A stretch of DNA of 64,000 bases from Mesorhizobium sp. B2-3-12 (lineage in GTDB: Bacteria; Pseudomonadota; Alphaproteobacteria; Rhizobiales; Rhizobiaceae). The stretch is from NCBI RefSeq assembly GCF_006442205.1, contig NZ_VFVR01000014.1:38423-102422 (forward strand), written 5' to 3'. The notes under the pieces are model-generated. The model was given only the letters and a program-made list of their open reading frames with translations, searched no databases and was not told the DNA's origin. The translations under genes and the position numbers were made by a program. Position 1 is the first letter of the stretch. The number at the start of each line of letters is the position of its first letter. Positions 42,632-50,565 of the stretch are shown one piece after another.

Positions 42632-44852
42632 AGTTGTTGCTGGCCACCGGCGCCACCAGCGAGGTGATGCGGCGGATGGCGACGCGCCGGTTCTCGCGGT
42701 TGGGCGCCGAGGTGTCGACCTTCAGATACTCCTCGCCATAGCCCTGCGTCGTCAGGTTCTCGGGCGGGATGCCGAAGGCATTGGTCAGCGCTTCGGCAAC
42801 CGCTTCGGCGCGGCGGTCCGACAGAGCAAGGTTCGCCTCCGGCGTGCCGACGGCGTCGGTGTGGCCCTCGATCAGGAAGGTCTCCGCCGGATTCTTCTTC
42901 AGCAGTTTCTCCATGGCGTTGGCGACGCCCTCCAGTTTCTGCACCTCGGTGTCGGAGATCGAAGACGAGCCGAATTCGAAGTTCAGCGTGTCAAGGTCGA
43001 TACGCCGTGCAATGTCACGCACGCGGGCCGAACGCTTGACCTCGTTGATCGAATAGAGGCGCTGGACCTTCTCCACCGGCGGCTGTTCGAGGAAGGTGTA
43101 GTAGTCGTCGTCGCTTTCGACATCCTCGGAATCGAGGATGTAATCCCGGCGCGGAATGGTCAGCCGCATCGGCGGCAGGTCATCGCCGGGGTCGCGCCAG
43201 TCATTTTCGTCCTGGTAGCTGCGCTCGTCGACATAGCTCAGCACATATTCGCGGCCGTCGGGCGTGATGCGCGAGCGCTGGATGACGTCGCCGTAGCGGT
43301 TGCGTATGGTGACGATCCGGAAGCCATTGTCGCGCTCGACCGTCTCGCGCGTGCGGCCTTGCGGCAGGTCCTCGTAGTAGACATCCTTGGCGCCGCGGGT
43401 CAGGCGCGGGCGATCGTTGCTCTGGACGAGCGTCTGGCCGCCAAGCTGGATGATGACGCGGTCGCCGATCTCCTTAAGGACGTCGACGCCCTTGGGGCGT
43501 TGGCGGTCGCGGATGTTTTCATCCGGCGCGCGGTCCCGGCGCTTGCCCTTTTCTTCCGTCACTGGGACGATCTTTTCGGGCTTGATCTCCTGCTGGGCAG
43601 CCTTGTCGTCGGTTGGAGGCGGACCCTGGTCGACGGGAGCGACCACCGGCTTCTGGCCCTGGTCACCGCCCTGCTGGGCATTCTGCCCGCCATTCTGCTG
43701 CTCGCCATTCTGCTGGCCGTTGTTGTCGCCATGCTTGCGGCCGCCGCCCTTACGCTGGGCATCCTTCTGGCTGTCGAGAATCGGAGCGGCGTTCTTGTCG
43801 GCGGGTGCTTCGCCCTGAACGGGGTTTTCGCCCTGGACAGGCGCGGCCTTGCCATCGGTGGCGGGCTGCTCTCCCGTCGCCGGCTGTTCGCCGGTGGCGG
43901 GCTGTTTGCCGGTCGCAGGCTGTTCCCCGGTCGCGGGCTGCTCGCCATTCGCGGGCTGTTCGCCAGCCGGTTTCCTGCCGTGTTTCTTCGTCTTGTCCTG
44001 GGGCTGTTCGCCCTGGACCGGCTGTTCGCCGGCGGGGGCCGGTTCAATCTTCGGCGTCGCTTCGCCCGCGGGAGCCTCCTTCGGGGTCGGGGCGGTCTCC
44101 GGCACGGCGGCCGGCGCCTCGTTCTGCTGATCCTGCTTGTGTTTCCTGCCGGGCTTGGTCGGCTGGTTGTCGTTGGCGGGTGCGGCCTCGGCGGCCGGCG
44201 CCTGCTCGGTCTGCTGCTGCTGATCGCGCTTCTTCTTGCGCGGCTGCTGTTCCTCGGTGGCTGGAGCGGGCTGCTCGGCGGCCGGCGCCTGCTCGGTCTG
44301 CTGCTGCTGGTCACGCTTCTTCCTGCGCGGCTGCTGCTCGTCGGTTGCAGGTGCGGCCTCGCCGGCCGGCGCCTGCTCGGCCTGCTGCTGCTGGTCGCGC
44401 TTCTTCCTGCGCGGCTGCTGCTCGTCGGTTGCGGGTGCCGCCTCGCCGGCCGGCGCCTGCTCGGCCTGCTGCTGCTGGTCACGCTTCTTCCTGCGCGGCT
44501 GCTGCTCGTCGGTTGCGGGCGCTGCCTCGCCGGCCGGCGCCTGCTCGGCCTGCTGCTGCTGGTCGCGCTTCTTCCTGCGCGGCTGCTGTTCCTCGGCCGC
44601 TGGAGCGGGCTGCTCGGCGGCCGGCGCCTGTTCGGTCTGCTGTTGCTGCTCGCGCTTCTTCTTGCGCGGCTGTTCCTGGTCGCCCTGCCCCTGGTCGGTG
44701 GGCGTGTCCTGCGCCAGGATGATCAGCGGTGTCGCGTCGCGTTGCATGGGGCCGAACGCGGCTGTCCCCTGCAGCGGGGTTGCGCCTAACGGCGCGGACG
44801 CCATCAGCAGGCCAAGGGCAGTGCCTGCCAGAATCCGGGATTGGCGTTTCAT
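42630..44852 (-). CDS. OmpA-family protein with long low-complexity repeat region
   Basis: The 740-residue protein has a signal peptide (MKRQSRILAGTALGLLMASAPLGA). A long low-complexity region follows: six 28-29-residue units built on EQQPR(R/K)KKRDQQQQ, then shorter TGEQPA repeats. An ordered region and a C-terminal OmpA domain with the peptidoglycan-binding motif GHTDAVGTPEANLALSDRRAEAVAEAL complete it. It probably ties the outer membrane to the wall. The repeat region is likely to vary in length between strains. Confidence 0.88.
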   Translation of the reverse strand: MKRQSRILAGTALGLLMASAPLGATPLQGTAAFGPMQRDATPLIILAQDTPTDQGQGDQEQPRKKKREQQQQTEQAPAAEQPAPAAEEQQPRRKKRDQQQQAEQAPAGEAAPATDEQQPRRKKRDQQQQAEQAPAGEAAPATDEQQPRRKKRDQQQQAEQAPAGEAAPATDEQQPRRKKRDQQQQTEQAPAAEQPAPATEEQQPRKKKRDQQQQTEQAPAAEAAPANDNQPTKPGRKHKQDQQNEAPAAVPETAPTPKEAPAGEATPKIEPAPAGEQPVQGEQPQDKTKKHGRKPAGEQPANGEQPATGEQPATGKQPATGEQPATGEQPATDGKAAPVQGENPVQGEAPADKNAAPILDSQKDAQRKGGGRKHGDNNGQQNGEQQNGGQNAQQGGDQGQKPVVAPVDQGPPPTDDKAAQQEIKPEKIVPVTEEKGKRRDRAPDENIRDRQRPKGVDVLKEIGDRVIIQLGGQTLVQSNDRPRLTRGAKDVYYEDLPQGRTRETVERDNGFRIVTIRNRYGDVIQRSRITPDGREYVLSYVDERSYQDENDWRDPGDDLPPMRLTIPRRDYILDSEDVESDDDYYTFLEQPPVEKVQRLYSINEVKRSARVRDIARRIDLDTLNFEFGSSSISDTEVQKLEGVANAMEKLLKKNPAETFLIEGHTDAVGTPEANLALSDRRAEAVAEALTNAFGIPPENLTTQGYGEEYLKVDTSAPNRENRRVAIRRITSLVAPVASNN
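44169..44675 (-). repeat. Six tandem 84-87-bp coding repeats
   Basis: Residues 60-228 of the OmpA-family protein consist of six units (28, 28, 28, 28, 29 and 28 residues) with nearly identical Gln/Lys/Arg cores. The middle three units are almost the same at DNA level, which suggests recent expansion. Confidence 0.85.
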
Positions 44853-45040
44853 CGAAATTCTCCTTGTGGGGTCCCATCCTTGCCGAAACCGCTTCTAACG
44901 AAATTGGTTCCGGTTGCCCATCGTTAGGGGCCGTACGGGGCGATTGGCCGGCCTTTTGAAGGCAAATTCGTGTCATTCGGCCGGGTTACCGCCGCATTGC
45001 GGCCGTTGCGGCGCTTGACCTTGGCGGCTGCCGGGGCCAC

Positions 45041-45496
45041 ATGCCGGAGATGGAAACGCCGTTCTGGAAAACCAAGACGCTGGAAGCGATGAGCCCCACG
45101 GAGTGGGAATCGCTCTGCGACGGCTGCGGCAAATGCTGCCTGTCGAAGCTCGAGGACGAGGATACCGGTGAAATCTACTGGACCAGCGTCGGCTGCCGGC
45201 TGTTCGACGCCGAGAGCTGCCGTTGCGCCGACTATGCCAACCGGCTGGCGCGCGTTCCCGACTGCGTCGGGCTGACGCCGCGGAATGTGCGCACCATCAG
45301 CTGGCTGCCCAGCACCTGCGCCTACCGGCTGGTGGCCGAGGGCCGCGACCTCTACTGGTGGCACCGCCTGGTCTCGGGCAGTGCCGAGACCGTGCATGAG
45401 GCCGGCATCTCGATGCGGGGCCGGGTCAAGGCGAGCGAGACGGAGTTGGCCGAACCCGAGGACTATTTTGACTATATGCTCGACGACGAGCCCTGA
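45041..45496 (+). CDS. UPF0260 (YcgN-type) cysteine-cluster protein
   Basis: The 151-residue protein has TPFWKTKTLEAMSPTEWESLCDGCGKCCLSKLED, the UPF0260 signature with a CxxCxxxCC cluster, and later cysteines (CRLFDAESCRCADY). It probably binds a metal or cluster; the function is unknown. Two ATGs (45041 and 45050) are possible starts. Confidence 0.9.
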   Translation: MPEMETPFWKTKTLEAMSPTEWESLCDGCGKCCLSKLEDEDTGEIYWTSVGCRLFDAESCRCADYANRLARVPDCVGLTPRNVRTISWLPSTCAYRLVAEGRDLYWWHRLVSGSAETVHEAGISMRGRVKASETELAEPEDYFDYMLDDEP

Positions 45497-45572
45497 GGCA
45501 GACATCGGCCGCAGTTGCGGGCGAAGATCGCTGCTTTCGGGGGAACCCGGCTCGGGGACAAGGCGTTTGGCG

Positions 45573-45590
45573 CGATATTGTTCAATATCG
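45573..45590. promoter_or_regulatory. Perfect 18-bp palindrome
   Basis: CGATATTG-TT-CAATATCG is a perfect dyad in the 283-bp gap between the UPF0260 gene and the secreted-protein gene at 45780. Two ATCGGCGAAAG direct repeats start at its right edge. It looks like an operator for an unidentified regulator. The rest of the gap shows no gene. Confidence 0.5.
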
Positions 45591-45779
45591 GCGAAAGAAT
45601 TGGATCGGCGAAAGATTTAGGCCGGCGAGGAATTTGCGGATGGCCGGCGATTTGCCCCGTTGGCGCCACATGAACCGCGGATGAACGGCGAGTTCGTAAA
45701 TAGTTCAGACAGGCCAGTGCATTCTCCCGCTATCGGTTTCACGAGGAGGGGCGCAAGCCCGCAACAAGGAGAGAGAACC

Positions 45780-46136
45780 ATGTACAACACCATCAAGACG
45801 GCAGCGCTTTCGGCTCTGGTCGGCCTCGGCACGCTGGCGGCCATGCCGGCCCATGCCGACAGCCTCTACCTCGGCTTTGGCAACAACCAGGATCCTCGCT
45901 TCGGCGTCTATGCCGGCGACGATGGCTATCGCCACCGCCGGGACGAGCGTCGCGACGACTGGCGCCGTGGCTGCTCGCCGGACCGCGCCCTCGACAAGGC
46001 CGAGCGCATGGGGCTGCACCGTGCCCGCATCGTCGATGTCAACCGCCGCGTGATCAAGGTGGTGGGCCGTCAATATGGCGACCGTGTCGTCGTCGTGTTC
46101 GCCAACGAGCGCGGTTGCCCGGTCATCGACCGCTGA
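45780..46136 (+). CDS. Small secreted protein of unknown family
   Basis: The 118-residue protein has a signal peptide (MYNTIKTAALSALVGLGTLAAMPAHA), an Asp/Arg-rich linker (YRHRRDERRDDWRRG), and a C-terminal fold with two cysteines (CSPDRALDKAERMGLHRARI, ANERGCPVIDR). A similar CSP-ALxKA pattern occurs in small rhizobial periplasmic proteins, but I cannot name a function. AAGGAGAGAG precedes the ATG. Confidence 0.72.
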   Translation: MYNTIKTAALSALVGLGTLAAMPAHADSLYLGFGNNQDPRFGVYAGDDGYRHRRDERRDDWRRGCSPDRALDKAERMGLHRARIVDVNRRVIKVVGRQYGDRVVVVFANERGCPVIDR

Positions 46137-46165
46137 GGCTTTTCCGGCCGTGAAGATCGGTTAGC

Positions 46166-46285
46166 GGCATGGTCCTCTGCGAGGATTAGCCGGAAGGCAT
46201 GATCTTCTGCGTCGGTCTGTCTGGAGGCATAATCCTCTGCGAGGATTAGCCTGGAGGCATGATCTTCTGCGAAGATCAGCCTGGA
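46166..46285. repeat. Four tandem 30-bp repeats
   Basis: Units at 46166-46195, 46196-46225, 46226-46255 and 46256-46285 share the core GGCATGATC(T/C)TCTGCG. They are exactly 30 bp each. On the minus strand they read as 10-residue units (A-E-D-H-A-type), but no start or ribosome site supports translation. Confidence 0.8.
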
Positions 46286-46323
46286 GTAGTAGAGCCCCTG
46301 TCCGTCGGATGGGCGCGGCTCGA

Positions 46324-46357
46324 AAAAACCCCGCGGGAGCGATCCCGCGGGGTTTTT
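46324..46357. terminator. Strong bidirectional terminator
   Basis: AAAAACCCCGCGGG (46324-46337) pairs perfectly with CCCGCGGGGTTTTT (46344-46357). It lies between the convergent secreted-protein gene and the SIMPL gene. Confidence 0.92.
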
Positions 46358-46429
46358 CATGTGGGCAAAGGGCTGACCGATGACCGGCGGGACCGGCCAT
46401 CGGCTCAACGGGTTACCTCAGTTCGCCAA

Positions 46430-47140
46430 TCATTTGAGTTCGAAGGTAACGGTGACCTGCACATTGTAGGCGTTCTCGCCGGCCTGCACGGGTGCCGCCC
46501 CGGCCGCGGCGTCGAAGGCCTTGGCGTTGATCGGCATCGGCGCCGGCCTGATGTTCTGGTCCGTGATCTCGAGCACCCGGCCGAGGCTGACGCCGGCCGC
46601 CTCGGCCAGCGTCTTGGCCTTGGCCATGGCGTCGGCGACGGCCTTCTTGCGCGCCTCGGTGACGGTCGCCGCCGGATTGTCATTGGTGAAGGCGATGCCG
46701 CCGCCCTGGTTGACGCCGAGCGACACCGCCTTGTCGAGGACCTCGCCCGTCTTGTCGACGTCGCGCACGCGCACCGAAAGCGTGTTGGTCACCTGATAGG
46801 CGACGAGTTCGGCCTCCTGGCTGCCGTCCGGCTTGTTGGTGTAATTGTAGCGGGGATTGATCTGAATGCCCGCGGTCTGCAGGTCGCGATCCTGGATGCC
46901 GGCGGCCTTCATCGCGGCGATCACGGCGGCCATGGCGTCATTGTTGGCGTCGAGCGCGGCGCGCGCCGTCTTGGCTTCGCGCATGACGCTGAGCGTCAGG
47001 ACCGCCAGGTCGGGAGCCACGGTCGCTTCGCCTTCACCCGAAACGATGATACGGGGCGGCGTCGGCAGATCGGTGGCTCCAGCCATCGCCGGAAAAGCGA
47101 TTGCAGCGGCGAGCGCGAGGGGCAAAACATATCTGGTCAT
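46430..47140 (-). CDS. SIMPL-domain periplasmic protein (BP26/Omp28-like)
   Basis: The 236-residue protein has a signal peptide (MTRYVLPLALAAAIAFPAMAGA) and the SIMPL/DUF541 domain: IIVSGEGEATVAPDLAVLTLSV near the start, AYQVTNTLSVRVRDVDKTG in the middle and VQVTVTFEL at the end. It resembles Brucella BP26, a periplasmic immunogen that forms channel-like rings. The start at 47140 follows AAGGAGA. It is a single gene. Confidence 0.92.
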   Translation of the reverse strand: MTRYVLPLALAAAIAFPAMAGATDLPTPPRIIVSGEGEATVAPDLAVLTLSVMREAKTARAALDANNDAMAAVIAAMKAAGIQDRDLQTAGIQINPRYNYTNKPDGSQEAELVAYQVTNTLSVRVRDVDKTGEVLDKAVSLGVNQGGGIAFTNDNPAATVTEARKKAVADAMAKAKTLAEAAGVSLGRVLEITDQNIRPAPMPINAKAFDAAAGAAPVQAGENAYNVQVTVTFELK

Positions 47141-47274
47141 GAAAATCTCCTTGGTCCGCGATCAAGTCGCAGGGGTCGCGTAGAGCGCGATTATGGGATG
47201 ATTTGGGCGATCTGCGAAAGCCCGCCGGTAAAGCCTTGTGCCGCGATGCGAAAAACATTAATCCAGCCCGCGTG

Positions 47275-47350
47275 GGGCCTGTAGCTCAATGGTTAGAGCC
47301 GGCGGCTCATAACCGCTTGGTTGGGGGTTCGAGTCCCTCCGGGCCCACCA
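47275..47350 (+). tRNA. tRNA with anticodon CAU, probably tRNA-Ile2 (lysidine-modified)
   Basis: The 76-base sequence folds as a cloverleaf: acceptor GGGCCTG/CGGGCCC (one G-U), D-arm AGCTCAATGGTTAGAGC, anticodon loop CTCATAA, T-arm GGTTCGAGTCC, and an encoded CCA end. The loop CTCATAA and the GGCGG stem resemble the bacterial Ile2 species that reads AUA after lysidine modification, rather than elongator Met, which usually has ATCATAA. Confidence 0.9.
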
Positions 47351-47383
47351 TTGGCTTTGACCCAGTACGCGCGAGAGGCATCG

Positions 47384-48523
47384 TCAGGCTATCAGGTCGG
47401 GTCCCAGCCGTCCGAAGCCCGGCACGCCGCTGAGCTTCAGGCCGTTGGCGACTTCCTCCAGCAGGATGTCGAGCACCCTGGCCACGCCTGCCTCGCCAGC
47501 CGCGGCGCCGAACAGGGCGGCCCGGCCGATCGCCGTCGCGGATGCTCCGCTTGCCCCGGCCTTGATGATGTCCATGCCCGTGCGGATGCCGGAATCGATG
47601 AGGATCGGCACCTCGGACCCCAGCGCATGGCGCATTGCCGGCAGCGCGTCGATGCTCGATATGGCGCCGTCGAGCTGGCGGCCGCCATGGTTGGACACCC
47701 AGATGCCGTCGGCGCCGGCCTTCACGAGGCTTGCGGCATCGCCGGCATGCAGGACGCCCTTGACCACGAGCCGGCCCTTCCACCAGTCGCGGATGCGGCG
47801 GAAGTCGTCCCAGTCGAAGCCGGCATGGAGGTTGGCGCCGACACGCGCGGCGATGGTCAGTCCGGCGCTGGTGTCGCCGAGATAGCCGCGCACATTCTCG
47901 AACCGGGGCAGCCCGCCGCGCAGCAGGCGCAGCGACCAGCCGGGATGCAAAAGGCCCTCGAGGAGATGCCGGGGCGAGGGGCGCAGCGGGATCGATATGC
48001 CGTTGCGCAAATCCTTTTCGCGTTTGCCACCGGCCTGCAGGTCGACGGTCACGACCAGCGTCGAATAGCCGGCCTCCTCGGCCCGTCGCACGAGCTGGCG
48101 GTTGAAGTCGAAATCCTTGAGCACGTAGAGCTGGAACCAGAGCGGCCCCTGCACGGCCCTGGCCATGCGCTCGATGCCGGTCGTCGACATGGTGGACAGC
48201 GTATAGGGGATGCCGCGCGCCGCCGCTGCCCTGGCGATGGCGATGTCGGCCCCGGGCCTGACCAGCGCGCAGGAGCCCATCGGGCTGATCACCAGCGGCG
48301 TCGCGAAGGTCTGCGACCACAGCGATGTGGTCAGGTCTGGACGGGAGACGTCGGTCAGCACGCGCGGCACCAGCCGGATGCGCTCGAAGTCGGCGCGGTT
48401 GGCGGCCAGCGTCAGCTCGTGGCCGGCGCCGCCATCGACGAACTCGAAGATCGATCTGGGCAGGCGGCGGCGCGCGCGTTGGCGAAAATCCTCGACCGAA
48501 ACCATGCGATCGAGCGATCCCAT
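47384..48523 (-). CDS. FMN-dependent alpha-hydroxy-acid oxidase/dehydrogenase (LldD-like)
   Basis: The 379-residue TIM-barrel protein has the family active site SNHGGRQLDGAISSIDALP with the catalytic His, plus FEFVDGGAG, PLVISPMGSCALV and the FMN-binding DSGIRTGMDIIKA. It oxidises an L-2-hydroxy acid such as lactate or a sugar-derived acid. It is in a same-strand cluster with an isocitrate/isopropylmalate-type dehydrogenase and an SDR. Confidence 0.92.
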   Translation of the reverse strand: MGSLDRMVSVEDFRQRARRRLPRSIFEFVDGGAGHELTLAANRADFERIRLVPRVLTDVSRPDLTTSLWSQTFATPLVISPMGSCALVRPGADIAIARAAAARGIPYTLSTMSTTGIERMARAVQGPLWFQLYVLKDFDFNRQLVRRAEEAGYSTLVVTVDLQAGGKREKDLRNGISIPLRPSPRHLLEGLLHPGWSLRLLRGGLPRFENVRGYLGDTSAGLTIAARVGANLHAGFDWDDFRRIRDWWKGRLVVKGVLHAGDAASLVKAGADGIWVSNHGGRQLDGAISSIDALPAMRHALGSEVPILIDSGIRTGMDIIKAGASGASATAIGRAALFGAAAGEAGVARVLDILLEEVANGLKLSGVPGFGRLGPDLIA

Positions 48524-48556
48524 CTCAGACCTCGCCTGTCAGCATGCCCGCCCGCC

Positions 48557-49654
48557 TCATGCCGGGCCGGCGAGGCGATCGCACACGGCCTGCGTAATCT
48601 CGCGGGTCGAGGATGATCCCTTGAGATCGGTGCTGAGCAGGCCGCCGGCAAGGCAGCTTTCGGTGACAGCGCGGATGCGGTCGGCGGTCCGGTTGAGCTT
48701 TCCGTCGTCATGCCTGTGGCCGAGCCAGTCGAGCATCGAGGCCGCGGACAGGATCGTGCCGTAGGGATTGGCGATGCCCTTGCCGGCGATGTCGGGCGCG
48801 GAGCCATGCGCGGCCTGGAAGAAGCCGTTTGTCTCGCCGATCTCGGCCGACGGCGCCATGCCCATGCCGCCGACGGTGGCGGCGGCGAGGTCGGACAGGA
48901 TGTCGCCGAACATGTTCTCTGTGACGATGACGTTGAAATGGCCGGGCTTGAGCACGAGATGCATGGCCATGGCGTCGACCAGCGCATGTTCGGTGGCGAT
49001 ATCGGGATGGTCCTTCGCCACTTCGTCGAAGACGGAGCGGAAGAAGGCGTAGCTGCGCAGCACATTGGCCTTGTCGCAGCAGGTGACGCGGCGCACGCCG
49101 TCGCGCGGCGCGCCCTTTGACTGGCGTGCCAGCTCGAAAGCCTTGCGCACGATGCGCTCGATGCCGGCGCGGGTCTGCACCAGCGTGTCGACCGCGACCT
49201 CGCCGCGCAGCAGCGCGCCCGAGCCGCGCGCCGCGTAGAGCCCTTCGCTGTTTTCGCGCAGGATGATGTAGTCGATGTCGCCGGCCTTCATGCCGCTCAG
49301 TGGACTCTGCACGCCTTCGAAGAGCCTGATCGGGCGGATGTTGGCGTAGAGGTCGAGGTCGAAGCGCAGTTTCAGGGTGAAATCGAGGCCGGCTTCGGTG
49401 CCGTCGGGATGGACGACGCCGGGCAGGCCGCCGGCACCATGCAGGATCGCATCCGCCGCCCGGCAGGCCTTGAAGGTCGGCTCGGGAAAACTCTGGCCGG
49501 TTTTCAGGAAATGCTCGGCTCCGGCGGGGTATTCCGTGAAGCGCAACGGATTGCCCGACCCGAGCGCCGCCTTCAACACCTCGATGGCGGCGGCGCAGAC
49601 TTCCGGGCCGATGCCGTCGCCATGCACCACCGCGATTTCGTAAGTTTCCTTCAT
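48557..49654 (-). CDS. Isocitrate/isopropylmalate dehydrogenase family protein
   Basis: The 365-residue protein has EIAVVHGDGIGPEVCAAA, ILRENSEGLYAARGSG and EPAHGSAPDIAGKGIANPYGTILSAASML-type motifs (here AAHGSAPDIAGKG) of the PF00180 decarboxylating dehydrogenases. Relatives act on isopropylmalate, tartrate or malate. The context of hydroxy-acid oxidation fits tartrate- or malate-type activity. The ATG at 49654 precedes the core fold. Confidence 0.88.
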   Translation of the reverse strand: MKETYEIAVVHGDGIGPEVCAAAIEVLKAALGSGNPLRFTEYPAGAEHFLKTGQSFPEPTFKACRAADAILHGAGGLPGVVHPDGTEAGLDFTLKLRFDLDLYANIRPIRLFEGVQSPLSGMKAGDIDYIILRENSEGLYAARGSGALLRGEVAVDTLVQTRAGIERIVRKAFELARQSKGAPRDGVRRVTCCDKANVLRSYAFFRSVFDEVAKDHPDIATEHALVDAMAMHLVLKPGHFNVIVTENMFGDILSDLAAATVGGMGMAPSAEIGETNGFFQAAHGSAPDIAGKGIANPYGTILSAASMLDWLGHRHDDGKLNRTADRIRAVTESCLAGGLLSTDLKGSSSTREITQAVCDRLAGPA

Positions 49655-49679
49655 CGGTGGACACCCATATGCCAGAGCC

Positions 49680-50423
49680 TCAAATGCACTTGCCGCCATC
49701 AACGTTGAGGTCGACGCCGGTGATCATGCTGGCCTCGTCCGAGCACAGGAACGCGGCGGCATTGCCCATGTCCTGCGGCGTCGACAGCCGGCCGATCGGG
49801 ATGGTGGCGACGACGCGGGCACGGTTCTCCTCGCCGGAGCCGATGAAGGTGGACAGAAGCGGCGTGTCGCCGGCGACCGGGTTGATGGCGTTGACGCGAA
49901 TGCCGAAAGGCGCGAGTTCCACGGCCATGGCCCGGCTCGCGGCGATCGCCCAGCCCTTGGAGGCGTTGTACCAGGTGAGGTTCGGGCGCGGCGAGACGCC
50001 GCCGGTCGAGGCGACATTGAGGATGGCGCCCGATTTGGTGGATTTGAAATGCGGCACCACGGCGCGGGCGCCGTTGTAGATCGAGCGCATGTTGACGTCG
50101 GCTATCCTGTCGAACAGGTCTTCGTCCATGGTTTCCAGCGGCAGCGGCGGCTGCGCGACGCCGGCATTGTTGACGAGGATGTCGAGGCCGCCAAAGGCCG
50201 AGCGGGCGAGGTCGGCGGCAGCCGTGAAGCTCCCCAGCGTCGAGACGTCGCCGGTGATGGGCCGCACATTGCCGCCCACCTCGCTCGCGACGCGGGACGC
50301 GGCCGCTTCGTCGCGGTCCATGAGCACGACCAGCGCGCCCTCGGCGACGAATTTCCTGACGATACCTTCGCCAAATCCCGAACCGCCGCCGGTGACGATG
50401 GCGACCTTGCCTGCAAGTCTCAT
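49680..50423 (-). CDS. SDR-family oxidoreductase (FabG-like)
   Basis: The 247-residue protein has TGGGSGFGEGI, NNAGVAQPPLP and WYNASKGWAIAASRAMAVEL, and ends with TGVDLNVDGGKCI, a classical SDR. It lies 25 bases upstream of the PF00180 gene on the same strand. It is divergent from the aldehyde dehydrogenase. Confidence 0.92.
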   Translation of the reverse strand: MRLAGKVAIVTGGGSGFGEGIVRKFVAEGALVVLMDRDEAAASRVASEVGGNVRPITGDVSTLGSFTAAADLARSAFGGLDILVNNAGVAQPPLPLETMDEDLFDRIADVNMRSIYNGARAVVPHFKSTKSGAILNVASTGGVSPRPNLTWYNASKGWAIAASRAMAVELAPFGIRVNAINPVAGDTPLLSTFIGSGEENRARVVATIPIGRLSTPQDMGNAAAFLCSDEASMITGVDLNVDGGKCI

Positions 50424-50565
50424 ATCCGTTCCTCCGTTGGCTGAACCATCGGGGAAGACGCACCAATTGCACAGTCCGATTATCTGAACGCCCTTTTAGC
50501 TTTCCTTGTTTGAGGTCGGCCGCACCGGGCGTAATAGTCGCCACGGAATTCTCGAGGAGGAAGAG

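Noticed and set aside
42861..44789. A 642-codon frame opposite the OmpA-family gene
   Set aside because: It is low-complexity L/G/R sequence created by the repeats on the other strand, without a ribosome site or domain.
46070..46408. A minus-strand frame with ten-residue repeats (A-E-D-H-A type)
   Set aside because: It crosses a strong terminator and part of a real gene and has no ribosome site. I treat the DNA as a tandem repeat rather than a gene.
47275..47383. The tRNA as an integration site for a mobile element
   Set aside because: There is no integrase, no direct repeat of the tRNA end and no change of gene content beside it.
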